Assembly (NCBI GenBank): GCA_002295635.1
Contig: DBHK01000026.1
Location: 1 to 64,000 of the forward strand
Length of the DNA stretch: 64,000 nt
Direction of reading: 5' to 3'
Source: UBA830 sp002295635
Lineage (GTDB): Bacteria > Pseudomonadota > Alphaproteobacteria > MPNO01 > UBA830
Program-made: the position numbers and the translations under genes
Part shown: piece after piece, positions 16,663-26,541 of the stretch
Layout of the letters: every line of letters begins with the position of its first letter
Position numbering within the stretch: the first letter of the stretch is position 1
The notes under the pieces: model-generated
What the model saw: the letters and a program-made list of their open reading frames with translations, nothing else
Told to the model about the DNA's origin: nothing
Databases searched by the model: none

Positions 16663-19600
16663 CTATGTTTTAGGTGCGTAGTTTAGGTTTGGTGAGAGCC
16701 AAACCTCTGCCTCATTTGTGTTCACGCCCTTTCGGTCAGCATAGTCCTCGACCTGGTCTCTGCCTATACGACCAATGCCAAAATAACTAGATGATGGATG
16801 AGCAAAATAAAAGCCGCTGACCGACGCAGCAGGTGTCATTGCAAAACTTTCTGTAAGTTTGATACCGGCGTTAACGGGGGCATCTAAAAGCTCGAACAAC
16901 TTAGTCTTCTCGCTATGATCCGGACAAGCAGGATATCCGGGTGCGGGGCGGATGCCCTGATACTTTTCGTTTATTATTTCTTGGCTCCCAAGATCCTCAT
17001 CTGGCGCATACCCCCAAAATTCTTTTCGGACTCGTTCGTGTAAATGCTCTGCAAATGCCTCCGCCAACCGGTCAGCGAGGGCCTTAAGCATGATTTCACT
17101 GTAGTCATCGCCCGCATCCTTAAAAGCAATGGCGCGCTCATTAACACCGAAACCCGTGGTAACTGAAAATGCGCCAATATAATCCGGAATACCAGTATCT
17201 TTAGGGGCAACGAAATCGGCGAGACAAAGATTAGTTCCCTGTTTGCTTTTCATCATCTGCTGGCGTAAAAAATTGAAGGTCATGCGGACGGTTTTTCGGT
17301 CGTCGTTTGTATAAACTTCAATATCGTCACCCACAGAATTTGCAGGAAAGAAACCAATCACTGCCCGCGCGTTCAGCCACTTCTCTTTCGCAATCTGTGC
17401 TAGCATCTCAGTGCCATCCTCATATAAATCGCGAGCCGCTTTTCCGACTTTCGGATCCTCCAAAATCGCAGGATGATTGCCGGCAAGCTCCCAACTCCGA
17501 AAAAACGGGGTCCAATCTATTCGCCCAATTAGATCGTCAATTCGATATTCTCCGAACACCTTCAATTCATTCAGGTTTGGGGGTTTGGGCGCGACCAGGC
17601 TCCAATCAGCCTTTAGACTATGGTTGCGAGCAACCGCGATTGTATGAAGGCGAGTGTCATCCTCGCGTTGCTCCCTCTCGATCCGAATTGTTTCATAATT
17701 GGCGGCGAGGTCGTTGATAAAGTCACCCCTTCGCTCTGCGCTGGTCAATTGCCCCACCACATCCACGGAACGGGATGCATCGGGGACATAGACCGTTGGC
17801 CCAGTTTGATAGGCTGGTGCGATACGGACAGCGGTATGCACTCTTGACGTAGTTGCGCCCCCGATTAGGAGCGGCAGCGTAAGGCCGGCGCGTTCCATCT
17901 CATGAGCAATATGAGTCATTTCCCGGAGTGACGGGGTGATCAGGCCTGAGAGGCCGATCATATCGACGTTTTCGACCCTTGCGGATTCTATTATCACGTC
18001 TGCGGGTACCATAACCCCCAGATCAATCACTTCGTAGTTATTACACTGAAGGATCACGCCAACAATGTTCTTACCTATATCGTGCACGTCTCCTTTTACT
18101 GTGGCTAGTAAAACCTTGCCGGCACTCCCATCGGAAGCCTCCGTCTTCTCTGCCTCGATAAATGGGTTAAGATGGGCTACCGCTTGCTTCATCACCCGAG
18201 CGCTCTTAACCACTTGTGGCAGGAACATTTGGCCTGATCCGAATAGATCCCCAACAATATTCATACCAGCCATTAGCGGCCCTTCAATCACCTCAATAGG
18301 GCGCCCTGCCGCCATACGTGCCTCTTCCGTATCCTCTATTACAAACTCGCCCAGACCATGGACCAAGGCATGAGCAAGCCGTTTTTCCACAGTGTCTTCT
18401 CTCCAAGACAGGTCTGGCCCAGCGTCCTTTACAGAGCCAGACATATTACCCGCAATCTTAAGAAGATGATCGGTCGCGTCATCACGCCGATTGAAGATCA
18501 CATCCTCAATCCGATCTCGAACCTCGCCATCCAGATCTTTATACACTGTCAGCTGACCCGCATTGACGATACCCATGTCTAGGCCGGCTTTGATGGCATG
18601 GTATAGGAATACCGAATGCATGGCCTCCCGCATTGGGTCATTACCGCGAAAAGAAAATGAAACGTTACTCACTCCGCCACTGGTTAAGGACCCAGGGCAG
18701 GTCGTTTTGATTTCGGTTATGGCAGAAATAAAGTCCTTGGCGAAGTGATTGTGTTCTGAAATACCGGTAGCTACAGGGAAGATGTTAGCATCGAAGATGA
18801 TATCTTCTGGCGGAAAACCGATACGATCAGTCAGCAATCGATAGGAACGCTGACATATCTCAACCATGCGGGCATAACTATCCGCTTGTCCATTTTCATC
18901 AAAGGCCATAACAATTACGGCTGCACCATATCTAAGAGCTTTAGCCGAGTGGCTTAAAAACGTAGGCTCACCCTCCTTGAGACTGATCGAGTTGATTACT
19001 CCTTTGCCCTGAATACATTTCAACCCGGCTTCGATTATGTTCCAATCTGAGGAGTCGATCATCACGGGCACGCGGGCGATATCCGGCTCTGTCGCTACTA
19101 ATTTTAGAAAACGCTCCATAGCTGCCACGCCGTCCAAGAGTGCCTCATCCATATTGACATCGATTATTTGAGCACCGTTGTCGATTTGCTGTCGGGCCAC
19201 ATCTATCGCTTTCTCATATTCACCCGCAATTACCAGACGTTTAAACTTTGCCGATCCCGCAACATTTGTTCGTTCGCCGACGTTGACGAAACCGGTAACC
19301 TCGTTGAACTCGAATCTTTCCAGACCACTAAGGCGTGTAGAAAGTTCTACTTCTGGTATTGGACGGGGTGGTACGTCCTTAGCAACCTCGGCTATTGCTG
19401 CTATATGCTCGGGCGTGGTGCCACAGCAGCCGCCGATAACGTTGACGAAACCGCTTTGGGCAAACTCTAGAAGATGAGCTGCCATTTCCTCGGGGCCTTC
19501 GGTATAGAGGCCGAACTCGTCCGGAAGGCCGGCATTGGGGTGTACGCTGACATATCCCTCGCATGCTCTTGAAAATTCCTGAAGATGGGGACGAAGCTGT

Positions 19601-20424
19601 TCCGACCCCAGTGCACAATTCAGTCCGGCGATCAGTGGTTTGGCATGGCGAACCGAGGTCCAGAACGCCTCTGGGGTCTGGCCCGACAGGGTCCGTCCTG
19701 AAGCATCAGTAATTGTCCCAGATATCATCATCGGAACCTTAAAATTGAGCTCATCAAACAGTTCCTCGCAGCCAAAAAGAGCTGCTTTGGCGTTCAGCGT
19801 GTCAAAGACCGTCTCCACCATTAAAAGATCGACACCACCTTGGAGAAGACCTAATGCGGCCTCTTTGTATACATCTCGCAGTTCATCAAACGAAACTGAC
19901 CGATGGCTCGGATCATTTACGTCACTGGAGATGGAGGCAGTCATGTTGGTCGGTCCCATTATGCCCGCGACAAATACCTTACGGTCTGGATTGGATTCTT
20001 GAACCGCGTCTGCCGATGCTCGGGCGATTTTCGCGCCTTCCCAATTGATCCTGTATACCTCATTCTGCATTTCATAATCTGCTTGGGATATGCGGTTGGC
20101 ATTAAATGTATTCGTAGAAATGATGTCAGCACCGGCCGCCAGATACGCGTCATGGATCCGCCGAATCTCATCAGGTCTAGTAATATTCAACACATCATGG
20201 TTGCCGTGGTTGGAACAGTTATGGATTGCGGGCGGCGTGCCTTTATAGGCGGACTCAGGCAGTTCGAGACTTTGAATGGTGGTTCCAATGGCGCCATCCA
20301 AGATGAGAATGCGATCATTCATCGCCGCGCGTAGCTCGAATTCCGGGTTATCTAGCGCGCCGGCGGGTCGGTTCAACGATGACGGAGCAGAGGTGAAAGT
20401 AGGGATGACATCTATTTCATTCAT
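16663..20424 (-). CDS. metH: Cobalamin-dependent methionine synthase
   Basis: 1253 residues, the full length of MetH, which methylates homocysteine from methyltetrahydrofolate through methylcobalamin. Domains in order: homocysteine-binding barrel with zinc cysteines in GLNCALG and GGCCGT (near residue 331); pterin-binding barrel; B12 domain with the cobalt-ligating His at about 781 in DVHDIGKN; and the SAM-binding reactivation domain with RPAPGYPACPDH. All are intact. It is divergent from an Lrp-type gene that may control it. I looked for and did not see a cobalamin or SAM riboswitch in the short upstream region. Confidence 0.97.
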   Translation of the reverse strand: MNEIDVIPTFTSAPSSLNRPAGALDNPEFELRAAMNDRILILDGAIGTTIQSLELPESAYKGTPPAIHNCSNHGNHDVLNITRPDEIRRIHDAYLAAGADIISTNTFNANRISQADYEMQNEVYRINWEGAKIARASADAVQESNPDRKVFVAGIMGPTNMTASISSDVNDPSHRSVSFDELRDVYKEAALGLLQGGVDLLMVETVFDTLNAKAALFGCEELFDELNFKVPMMISGTITDASGRTLSGQTPEAFWTSVRHAKPLIAGLNCALGSEQLRPHLQEFSRACEGYVSVHPNAGLPDEFGLYTEGPEEMAAHLLEFAQSGFVNVIGGCCGTTPEHIAAIAEVAKDVPPRPIPEVELSTRLSGLERFEFNEVTGFVNVGERTNVAGSAKFKRLVIAGEYEKAIDVARQQIDNGAQIIDVNMDEALLDGVAAMERFLKLVATEPDIARVPVMIDSSDWNIIEAGLKCIQGKGVINSISLKEGEPTFLSHSAKALRYGAAVIVMAFDENGQADSYARMVEICQRSYRLLTDRIGFPPEDIIFDANIFPVATGISEHNHFAKDFISAITEIKTTCPGSLTSGGVSNVSFSFRGNDPMREAMHSVFLYHAIKAGLDMGIVNAGQLTVYKDLDGEVRDRIEDVIFNRRDDATDHLLKIAGNMSGSVKDAGPDLSWREDTVEKRLAHALVHGLGEFVIEDTEEARMAAGRPIEVIEGPLMAGMNIVGDLFGSGQMFLPQVVKSARVMKQAVAHLNPFIEAEKTEASDGSAGKVLLATVKGDVHDIGKNIVGVILQCNNYEVIDLGVMVPADVIIESARVENVDMIGLSGLITPSLREMTHIAHEMERAGLTLPLLIGGATTSRVHTAVRIAPAYQTGPTVYVPDASRSVDVVGQLTSAERRGDFINDLAANYETIRIEREQREDDTRLHTIAVARNHSLKADWSLVAPKPPNLNELKVFGEYRIDDLIGRIDWTPFFRSWELAGNHPAILEDPKVGKAARDLYEDGTEMLAQIAKEKWLNARAVIGFFPANSVGDDIEVYTNDDRKTVRMTFNFLRQQMMKSKQGTNLCLADFVAPKDTGIPDYIGAFSVTTGFGVNERAIAFKDAGDDYSEIMLKALADRLAEAFAEHLHERVRKEFWGYAPDEDLGSQEIINEKYQGIRPAPGYPACPDHSEKTKLFELLDAPVNAGIKLTESFAMTPAASVSGFYFAHPSSSYFGIGRIGRDQVEDYADRKGVNTNEAEVWLSPNLNYAPKT

Positions 20425-20537
20425 CTAACAATTTTAGTCGGCCTTTACTGAAATTACTGATCAAAAAGGATATGAAACTCTATCTATTACGCAAAAATTT
20501 TCGTATTTTTTGTTTTTTTTGATATATAATTGTGTTT

Positions 20538-20978
20538 ATGAATCTCGATCCATTAGATCACAAAATCGTTACCTTTCTCCAGAAGGATGCGCGGATGTCT
20601 AATACGGCGCTCGCGGATCTAGTCGGTCTTTCGCCTTCAGCCTGCCTTCGCCGGGTTCGTACACTTGAGCGTACCGGGGTGATCAAAGGCTACCTTGCGA
20701 GGGTCGATCCAAAGGCGCTCGGTATCGGGTTAACAGTGATCGTCCATATCGGTCTCCAGCACCATGATGATGAAGCCCTTGCAGCCTTCGAAAATGCAGT
20801 CAGTGGTAGTGCAAACATTCTTGGCTGCGATATGATCTCGGGTCGGGATGATTATATGCTTCGCGTTGGCTCAGCAGACATATCGGATTATGAGAGGGTC
20901 CATCGGGAACAATTGTCTAAATTGCCCGGCGTAACGCGTATTGAATCATACTTTGTGCTTAGAACAGTTGGAAATTAG
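20538..20978 (+). CDS. Lrp/AsnC family transcriptional regulator
   Basis: A 146-residue regulator with an N-terminal winged helix-turn-helix (LDHKIVTFLQKDARMSNTAL onward) and a C-terminal RAM ligand-binding domain. Members respond to amino acids, and the divergent metH suggests a methionine-related role, which is inference. Start: ATG at 20538; a GTG six bases upstream is possible. A TATAAT hexamer at 20525-20530 would place transcription start almost on the ATG, and no ribosome-binding site is visible, so the mRNA may be leaderless. Confidence 0.92.
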   Translation: MNLDPLDHKIVTFLQKDARMSNTALADLVGLSPSACLRRVRTLERTGVIKGYLARVDPKALGIGLTVIVHIGLQHHDDEALAAFENAVSGSANILGCDMISGRDDYMLRVGSADISDYERVHREQLSKLPGVTRIESYFVLRTVGN

Positions 20979-21255
20979 AGGTCTAAAGATTGAACATTTA
21001 GCCGCTGTTTTGCGACATATTTTTCATGGCACAAACTAATTCTCTAGATTAAAAAATAGAGATAACAATCGGATAACAAACCAATATTCAACGAGACTAG
21101 ACTACGTTTAACCGTTCCCCCCGTTGTATTACGCTGAGACTTATCACTTGGAACAGGCGCTTCTATAAATTAAATAAATTTTTAATTTAAAGTTCTGTCG
21201 TAACGGCATCGTACGGGATCCAGCTTTTATTATTACAACAAATCTTTTTGTGATT

Positions 21256-23088
21256 TTAGTTTTTTACGTACTCTGACGCTTTGAAGTAAGGAAGATTATC
21301 CTTAGAAGAACACCCCATCATCGCGAGCCGCTCAGAAATCTTCAGAGCTTTTTGATACTTACGTTCGTTTTGTTCTCTGGTGTTTGCATTGAATGTCGAG
21401 CCGCATACGGAAACTCCATAATGTGCCTGTAGCGTATGGATCTTTCTTCCAGCCAAGAAACCGTCAGCAATTACGGAAAGGTCAAAGTCTTCTTGCTTTA
21501 CGATCTGAATATCATTCTCAACCAGATACGCGCGTATTCGTGCCTCGGCGGCAAGCGCTGCATCCCAGTAGTCAGATTCGGATTTAGTAGGCTCACCGGA
21601 GACCTCTACGAAAGATTTGCAGAAGGCAAGGAACATTTGGTCTTCGAGTGTTGCTGTTCTCCATGCCATGTCCCCAAGGTTACTCCAGACTGACATGTCC
21701 ATGTCTTCATAAATTTCAGGTACGCGTTCGAAAAATAGCCGGTGCAGCCCGTTTTCATTAAGGGTTTTGTCCAGCTTTTGCTCTTTATAGATATCTACAG
21801 CGGCATAGGTACCGCACACAGGGCAAGTATCATCTTCATAAGAACCTTTTTTATAAATATGTGAACACCGTGTTTCATTGGCTAATTCATTCTTACATAA
21901 CAAATAGATATCACCGCTGTCTTCGCCATCCTGTTGTTGGCCGATCCAGTTGAATCGGTTCATGAACTGCATATATGATTTTCGATGACTCCATAGGCTC
22001 CACTCCAGCTTCTCCACTGGGCCAAACGTACTCCAATTGGAACTCACATCTATGACCACACACCTATCCTTTCCTGGCGCCGACCGTAAACCGCGCCCGA
22101 CAGATTGGCCCCACAACACCTTGGACAGCGTCGGCCGGAGATGAACAATTATGTTACAATTTGGATTGTCCCAACCCTCAGCGAGCACTCCGACTGAAAC
22201 GATTGCCTCAATCTCCCCAGCTTCATGAAGGCCTAGCAATTTCATTCTTTCCTTTATCGGTGTCTTGGCCGTGACGATGGCTGCACTAAAACCGCATTGT
22301 TCGATCGCACATAATGTTGCTTCTGCAACACTGATATCGGCGCAAAACCAAGCAGATATAGCGGTGACTTTGAGTTTTAAACGCTCTTCCTTATAGCTCC
22401 AGATTGCATAATCAATCATCGATGACCTGATGATCGCATTCGACAATTTCTCAATCGGAAAATCACCTGAGCTTATATCAATACTATCTAGGTTTAGATC
22501 GTGAACAAAATGTGGGCGGTATATGGGCTTTACGAGAACGCCCTCATCGATCAAATCCTCGATATTTGCGCAATCTATTATTGCATCGAATGCTAGATTA
22601 AGTTGATCACGCTGGTCACCCGTTCGACGCTCGGGTGAGGCCGTTAGACCGATCAACGGCGCATTTTCTTTACCTCGCTCCTCAAAGTCATCAAGTATAC
22701 GTTTGTATCCTTTTCCATTGGGTGAAACTCGATGAGCTTCATCAACAATGATAACATCGGCCTTGGCAATCGCGTCACTCAATACCTCTCTCGCTCGAAG
22801 ACTTGTCGAGAGTAGAATATCGTATTCTTCAAAAGCATCGCCCACATCCGATACCTCTAGCTTGCGGACAACATGTTTATCGCTAAGGGCTCTGTACAGC
22901 TGCTCCAGAAGAACCAGTCGATGGCACAGAACGATAATTTTTTTGCCTTTATAAAAGCGGTCGATGATTTCACTGGCGAGAACTGTCTTACCCGCCCCAG
23001 TTGGCGCTTTGACAATAAACCTTCGATACTTCTTAATCACCTCCGGAAACTCGTCGATGAAATTTTGTTGCCAATTTCTCAGATGCAT
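21256..23088 (-). CDS. SF2 DEAD/DEAH-box helicase, RadD-like
   Basis: 610 residues. Walker A APTGAGKT lies at 28-35 and the DEAH box at 115-118. Later come LTASPERR and QSVGRGLRSAPGK motifs of the second RecA fold, then a zinc-ribbon-like CSHIYKK with CPVCG. Layout and length resemble E. coli RadD (YejH), which helps recombination repair, but similar helicases also occur in restriction and defence loci. No nuclease or methylase gene adjoins it. It stands alone between two intergenic regions of over 200 bases, so it may be a mobile or accessory gene. Confidence 0.82.
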   Translation of the reverse strand: MHLRNWQQNFIDEFPEVIKKYRRFIVKAPTGAGKTVLASEIIDRFYKGKKIIVLCHRLVLLEQLYRALSDKHVVRKLEVSDVGDAFEEYDILLSTSLRAREVLSDAIAKADVIIVDEAHRVSPNGKGYKRILDDFEERGKENAPLIGLTASPERRTGDQRDQLNLAFDAIIDCANIEDLIDEGVLVKPIYRPHFVHDLNLDSIDISSGDFPIEKLSNAIIRSSMIDYAIWSYKEERLKLKVTAISAWFCADISVAEATLCAIEQCGFSAAIVTAKTPIKERMKLLGLHEAGEIEAIVSVGVLAEGWDNPNCNIIVHLRPTLSKVLWGQSVGRGLRSAPGKDRCVVIDVSSNWSTFGPVEKLEWSLWSHRKSYMQFMNRFNWIGQQQDGEDSGDIYLLCKNELANETRCSHIYKKGSYEDDTCPVCGTYAAVDIYKEQKLDKTLNENGLHRLFFERVPEIYEDMDMSVWSNLGDMAWRTATLEDQMFLAFCKSFVEVSGEPTKSESDYWDAALAAEARIRAYLVENDIQIVKQEDFDLSVIADGFLAGRKIHTLQAHYGVSVCGSTFNANTREQNERKYQKALKISERLAMMGCSSKDNLPYFKASEYVKN

Positions 23089-23319
23089 TCGATTCTTAAC
23101 CTAGGAATAAACGGTCGGGCAGGGGGCGTAGCAGCGTAGCTCCGTAAACTCAACAATGGCGACGAAAAAAAAAGACTTATACGGCATTGTCCTCTGATTT
23201 ACTGTTGATAAAGTATTTCGATCGGGTCTGGCGTATTCGACGTGATGAAGAAACAACAACGTTCAAAAATGACCGAGACTTTCCTATTTTACGCGAGATA
23301 TATTAAAAAATAGCCAATA

Positions 23320-24318
23320 ATGGTGACTGGGATAAAGGTGATGCGGGCAGATAAAAAACTTCCTTATAAGCCGCCTGCTCACCAAATCGCGCTTTTTCCG
23401 GATGTCTCGGGAAATACCCTTAACGGATTAGGAGAGTCAGAAATACGTCCACCGACGCCAATTTTCTGGCACTACGGGGATATAGAGCTGCCTCATAAAA
23501 AACTGCAGGATTATTATCTGAAAAACTACAACGAACGCCCTGAGCTACAAAATTTTCAGAACCGATTTGGCGGTCGTGGCAGAAATTCTCCAGCCACCAT
23601 ACCCGATCAACCGACCGTTAAAACCCCAGCAAACTGGGTAAAACTAGTAAAGGAACATATATTAGGTAATGAAGGTGATCTTGTAGGCATTACCCGAATA
23701 CGTCCCGAGTGGATTTTTGAAGGTTATGAAGCCCCGGAACCATGGATCATCATTATTGGCGTTTCCATGGACCACCATGAACTCTCAAAAGCGCCATCTG
23801 TAGAGTCACCGGTTGAGGTAATCGCTCAATATAATCGTGGTACACGCGTCGCGCGATCGATGGCAAATTTTATTCAGACCAACGGCTATCATGCGCGACC
23901 GCACGGTGGTCCGGCCGCAGGGCCTATTTTGCTAATACCAGCGGCGATTGAAGCGGGACTTGGAGAACTTGGCAAACATGGTTCAATGATCAATCGAAAA
24001 TTTGGCTCTTCTTTTCGCCTAGCGGGCGTTTTGACCGACCTTCCATTAGCCGAAGACGCCCCTGATATATTCGGGGCAGATGATTTTTGCACCAATTGTC
24101 AAATTTGCACAAAAGCGTGCCCGCCAGACGCAATAAAACACAAAAAAAATACCGTTAGAGGAGTCGCGAAATGGTACGTCGATTTCGATAAATGCATTCC
24201 CTATTTTAACGACACTCAGGGATGTGGGATCTGTATAGCTGCGTGTCCATGGTCGACGCCTGGTCGGGCACCCCGCATGGCCAAAAAAATGACTTCCCGG
24301 CGTAATCGAGATATCTAA
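23320..24318 (+). CDS. Reductive dehalogenase-like 4Fe-4S protein
   Basis: 332 residues. A central region of RdhA/QueG type (AGLGELGKHGSM, then TDLPLAEDAP) is followed by two ferredoxin-like clusters: CTNCQICTKACP (about residue 258) and a second one beginning KCIPYF and ending CGICIAACPW. RdhA and QueG bind cobalamin beside the clusters and reduce C-halogen bonds or epoxyqueuosine. The GLGELGKHG form is closer to RdhA. No Tat signal or RdhB anchor is present, so it is probably cytoplasmic and not respiratory. Substrate unknown. An alternative start is Met8. It converges on a PKHD-type hydroxylase gene. Confidence 0.8.
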   Translation: MVTGIKVMRADKKLPYKPPAHQIALFPDVSGNTLNGLGESEIRPPTPIFWHYGDIELPHKKLQDYYLKNYNERPELQNFQNRFGGRGRNSPATIPDQPTVKTPANWVKLVKEHILGNEGDLVGITRIRPEWIFEGYEAPEPWIIIIGVSMDHHELSKAPSVESPVEVIAQYNRGTRVARSMANFIQTNGYHARPHGGPAAGPILLIPAAIEAGLGELGKHGSMINRKFGSSFRLAGVLTDLPLAEDAPDIFGADDFCTNCQICTKACPPDAIKHKKNTVRGVAKWYVDFDKCIPYFNDTQGCGICIAACPWSTPGRAPRMAKKMTSRRNRDI

Positions 24319-24412
24319 AATTAGCGCCTATTCTGGATATGGCGGTATTAAAAGCTATACGACACCGAAGTTTTAGAACGAAAAGGTACAATGGAATAAT
24401 TCGGCCTCTAAA

Positions 24413-25084
24413 TTAACCCCACATTCGCAGCAAATTTTTATAGACCTTATCGAGGCGGATATACTCCAAATGATCGACCCCGCCTGCCGCATTGTTCATT
24501 AAATAACTTAACGTCAAAGCCAAGTCGATTAAGACTTGTCTCCGGATAGGGTCTGCAACCTGACTGTTAACCCAACCCAAACCAACTAGCCGTTCACCTT
24601 TTGTAACAGGGTTAACCCGGTGCAGAAAATAAGTGGGATAAATCACGCATGTACCGGCGGCACATTTGTATGGTTCCGGTCGGATATCAGTGTTTAATAC
24701 CAATTCTCCGCCCTCATAGGTATCCGGTTCATTGAGGAAGACAGTCAGAGAAATATCAGAACGAAATTTTCCCGATTCCATTCTGGCATTATCACTGTGA
24801 TCACCATACCCCATACCCACGCCGTAACGGCTGGTTAAAAGCTTAGTAATATTCGATGGCATTGTAATGATCTGAAAATCATTATTCTCCGCCATGCATT
24901 GCTGAATAATCCGATTGATCTGGTTTGCTTCAGATGAGCCTAGTTTGAGTTCATTATTTTTCTTTACATTGGCGACGTCCAGTCCCGCTGTTTGCATTCC
25001 ATCAACGAATTTACCCTTGGAGATAATCTCTAATATCTTCTCAAGATCTTTTGGTGGCACCAAATTTGGCAGTTCATATATCAT
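24413..25084 (-). CDS. PKHD-type Fe(II)/2-oxoglutarate hydroxylase (PiuC/YbiX-like)
   Basis: 223 residues with the 2OG-Fe(II) core: His-x-Asp in YGDHSDNARM, distal His in YFLHRVNPV and the cosubstrate Arg in GERLVGLGWV. Length and the N-terminal start MIYELPNLV match the PiuC family. Family members are often iron-regulated and sit beside TonB siderophore receptors, but no such receptor is nearby. Its natural substrate is not established. Confidence 0.88.
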   Translation of the reverse strand: MIYELPNLVPPKDLEKILEIISKGKFVDGMQTAGLDVANVKKNNELKLGSSEANQINRIIQQCMAENNDFQIITMPSNITKLLTSRYGVGMGYGDHSDNARMESGKFRSDISLTVFLNEPDTYEGGELVLNTDIRPEPYKCAAGTCVIYPTYFLHRVNPVTKGERLVGLGWVNSQVADPIRRQVLIDLALTLSYLMNNAAGGVDHLEYIRLDKVYKNLLRMWG

Positions 25085-25462
25085 CTAAAGTTTTCCGTCT
25101 CTAATCTTCGACCGTTTGACAATTGTATGATTGGCGACGACAAAATCGATTAAATTTGTTTGAAGAATTCGCGACGGCTCGCACATAACTTCTAAGAATA
25201 CTGCTTTAGGCTACCACATCATCATCAAAGGTGGCGTCACATAAAAAAATTTTTTCGGGTTTGAAATGCTTGGCGGTAGAAATCGCACTTTATAGAATAC
25301 ATTCTGGCCTTGATGGGTTCTTTCAAATTCCTTGATTACTTTATGCACAGGGCATTGCGGTCCGGCGAATTCTGTATACGATAGGATATAGCGTAGCCAG
25401 GGGTTGAGTGGCTTTTCGCATAATTACGATCTTTAGAGGTAATATTTCAAAAGGGACTAAAC
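25085..25462. other. 378-base intergenic region upstream of the TRAP operon
   Basis: AT-rich. It must hold the divergent promoters of the hydroxylase gene and dctP. I see no strong -35/-10 pair, repeat or RNA structure. No ORF with coding character was found. Confidence 0.4.
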
Positions 25463-26446
25463 ATGAAAATGCGATCATTTATAGCATCTGCCGTCTCGGC
25501 AGGGGTGTTAATGGCAGCTACATCGGTGTCTGCTGCTGAACTTAAGGTGTTAGCGAGTTGGAATAAAAATATTTGGCCGACATATGTTGTGCTGGATACT
25601 TTTCAAAAAAATGTAGCCAAAATCGGTGGTGACAAGGTTACGCTACGGATCAGTGGGCCAGAGGTAGTTCCCGGTTTCCAGCAGCTTCAACCGGTTAAAT
25701 CCGGAGTTTTTGATATCTTGTTTACCCATGGCGTTTATCACATGGGTTCAAAAGGCCTTGCAGCGGTGACGGACGCGCTGAATGCTGACCCCGTTGGAAA
25801 ACGGACATCGGGCGTTTGGGATCATCTAGATAAGTTTTACCAGAAGACCCATGGCCTTAAGCTCTTGGCAATTTCTCCCAGCAGTACCGCCGGATATCAC
25901 ATTTTTCTAAAAGACCCGATCAAAGGTGGTAATTGGAAGGGCCGAAAAATCAGAGGCACCCAAACATATCACGGAGTAATTAAACTTTTTGGTGGAGAAC
26001 CAGTTGTTATGCCTGGCTCACAGGTTTACTCAGCCCTGGAAAAGGGTGTGGTAGACGGAGCCGCTTGGCCTGCGGCAGGTATGCTGAGTATGAAACACTT
26101 CGAAGTGGCAAAGCATAAGGTCCGGCCGACGTTTGGCACATCAACCCTCCCAATACTTATCAATATGGGAAAATGGAAAAAGCTCAAGAAGGATGAGCAG
26201 TCTATACTTCTTTCCGCAGGCAAAATGACCGAACTCGAAATGCCCTGGATTGGTGATCAACTGCAGGCTAAAGAAGACGCTACTTTAGCAGCTAAAGGCG
26301 TAAAGATTACCCGGGTCCCGGCGGATCAAATTCCCGCGATGAAAAAAGCTTTCTCAGACGGCCTTTGGGCGCTCGGTGAGAAATGCTGTGGTGAAGACTC
26401 TAAGAAAATGCGGGCACTGGCAGTTAAGGCTGGCCTTTCCCCATAA
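25463..26446 (+). CDS. TRAP transporter substrate-binding protein (DctP family)
   Basis: A 327-residue periplasmic solute receptor with a signal peptide ending near SVSAAEL. It shows DctP-family features such as FDILFTHGVYH, the RKIRGTQTYHG segment carrying the Arg that usually grips a carboxylate, and GVVDGAAWP. It feeds the DctQ and DctM permeases that follow. TRAP systems import organic acids or related solutes using a sodium gradient; the exact ligand cannot be read here. A stable hairpin follows the stop codon. Confidence 0.93.
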   Translation: MKMRSFIASAVSAGVLMAATSVSAAELKVLASWNKNIWPTYVVLDTFQKNVAKIGGDKVTLRISGPEVVPGFQQLQPVKSGVFDILFTHGVYHMGSKGLAAVTDALNADPVGKRTSGVWDHLDKFYQKTHGLKLLAISPSSTAGYHIFLKDPIKGGNWKGRKIRGTQTYHGVIKLFGGEPVVMPGSQVYSALEKGVVDGAAWPAAGMLSMKHFEVAKHKVRPTFGTSTLPILINMGKWKKLKKDEQSILLSAGKMTELEMPWIGDQLQAKEDATLAAKGVKITRVPADQIPAMKKAFSDGLWALGEKCCGEDSKKMRALAVKAGLSP

Positions 26447-26471
26447 TTCACTGCTAATAAAATTAACAAGT

Positions 26472-26494
26472 CGCGGCGGAAATTTTCCGCCGCG
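26472..26494 (+). other. GC-rich intercistronic hairpin after dctP
   Basis: CGCGGCGGAA (from 26472) pairs with TTCCGCCGCG (to 26494) around a short A/T loop. The T-run comes only at 26503-26507, so it could be a weak terminator or a 3'-end stabiliser that raises receptor transcript over the permease genes. Confidence 0.65.
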
Positions 26495-26541
26495 GCTACC
26501 GATTTTTCTGTAATTCTTCTGCAAAGAATCGACCCATAATC

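Noticed and set aside
20425..20537. Cobalamin or SAM riboswitch upstream of metH
   Set aside because: The gap is only about 110 bases and AT-rich, and I see no B12-box-like or SAM-aptamer-like pairing.
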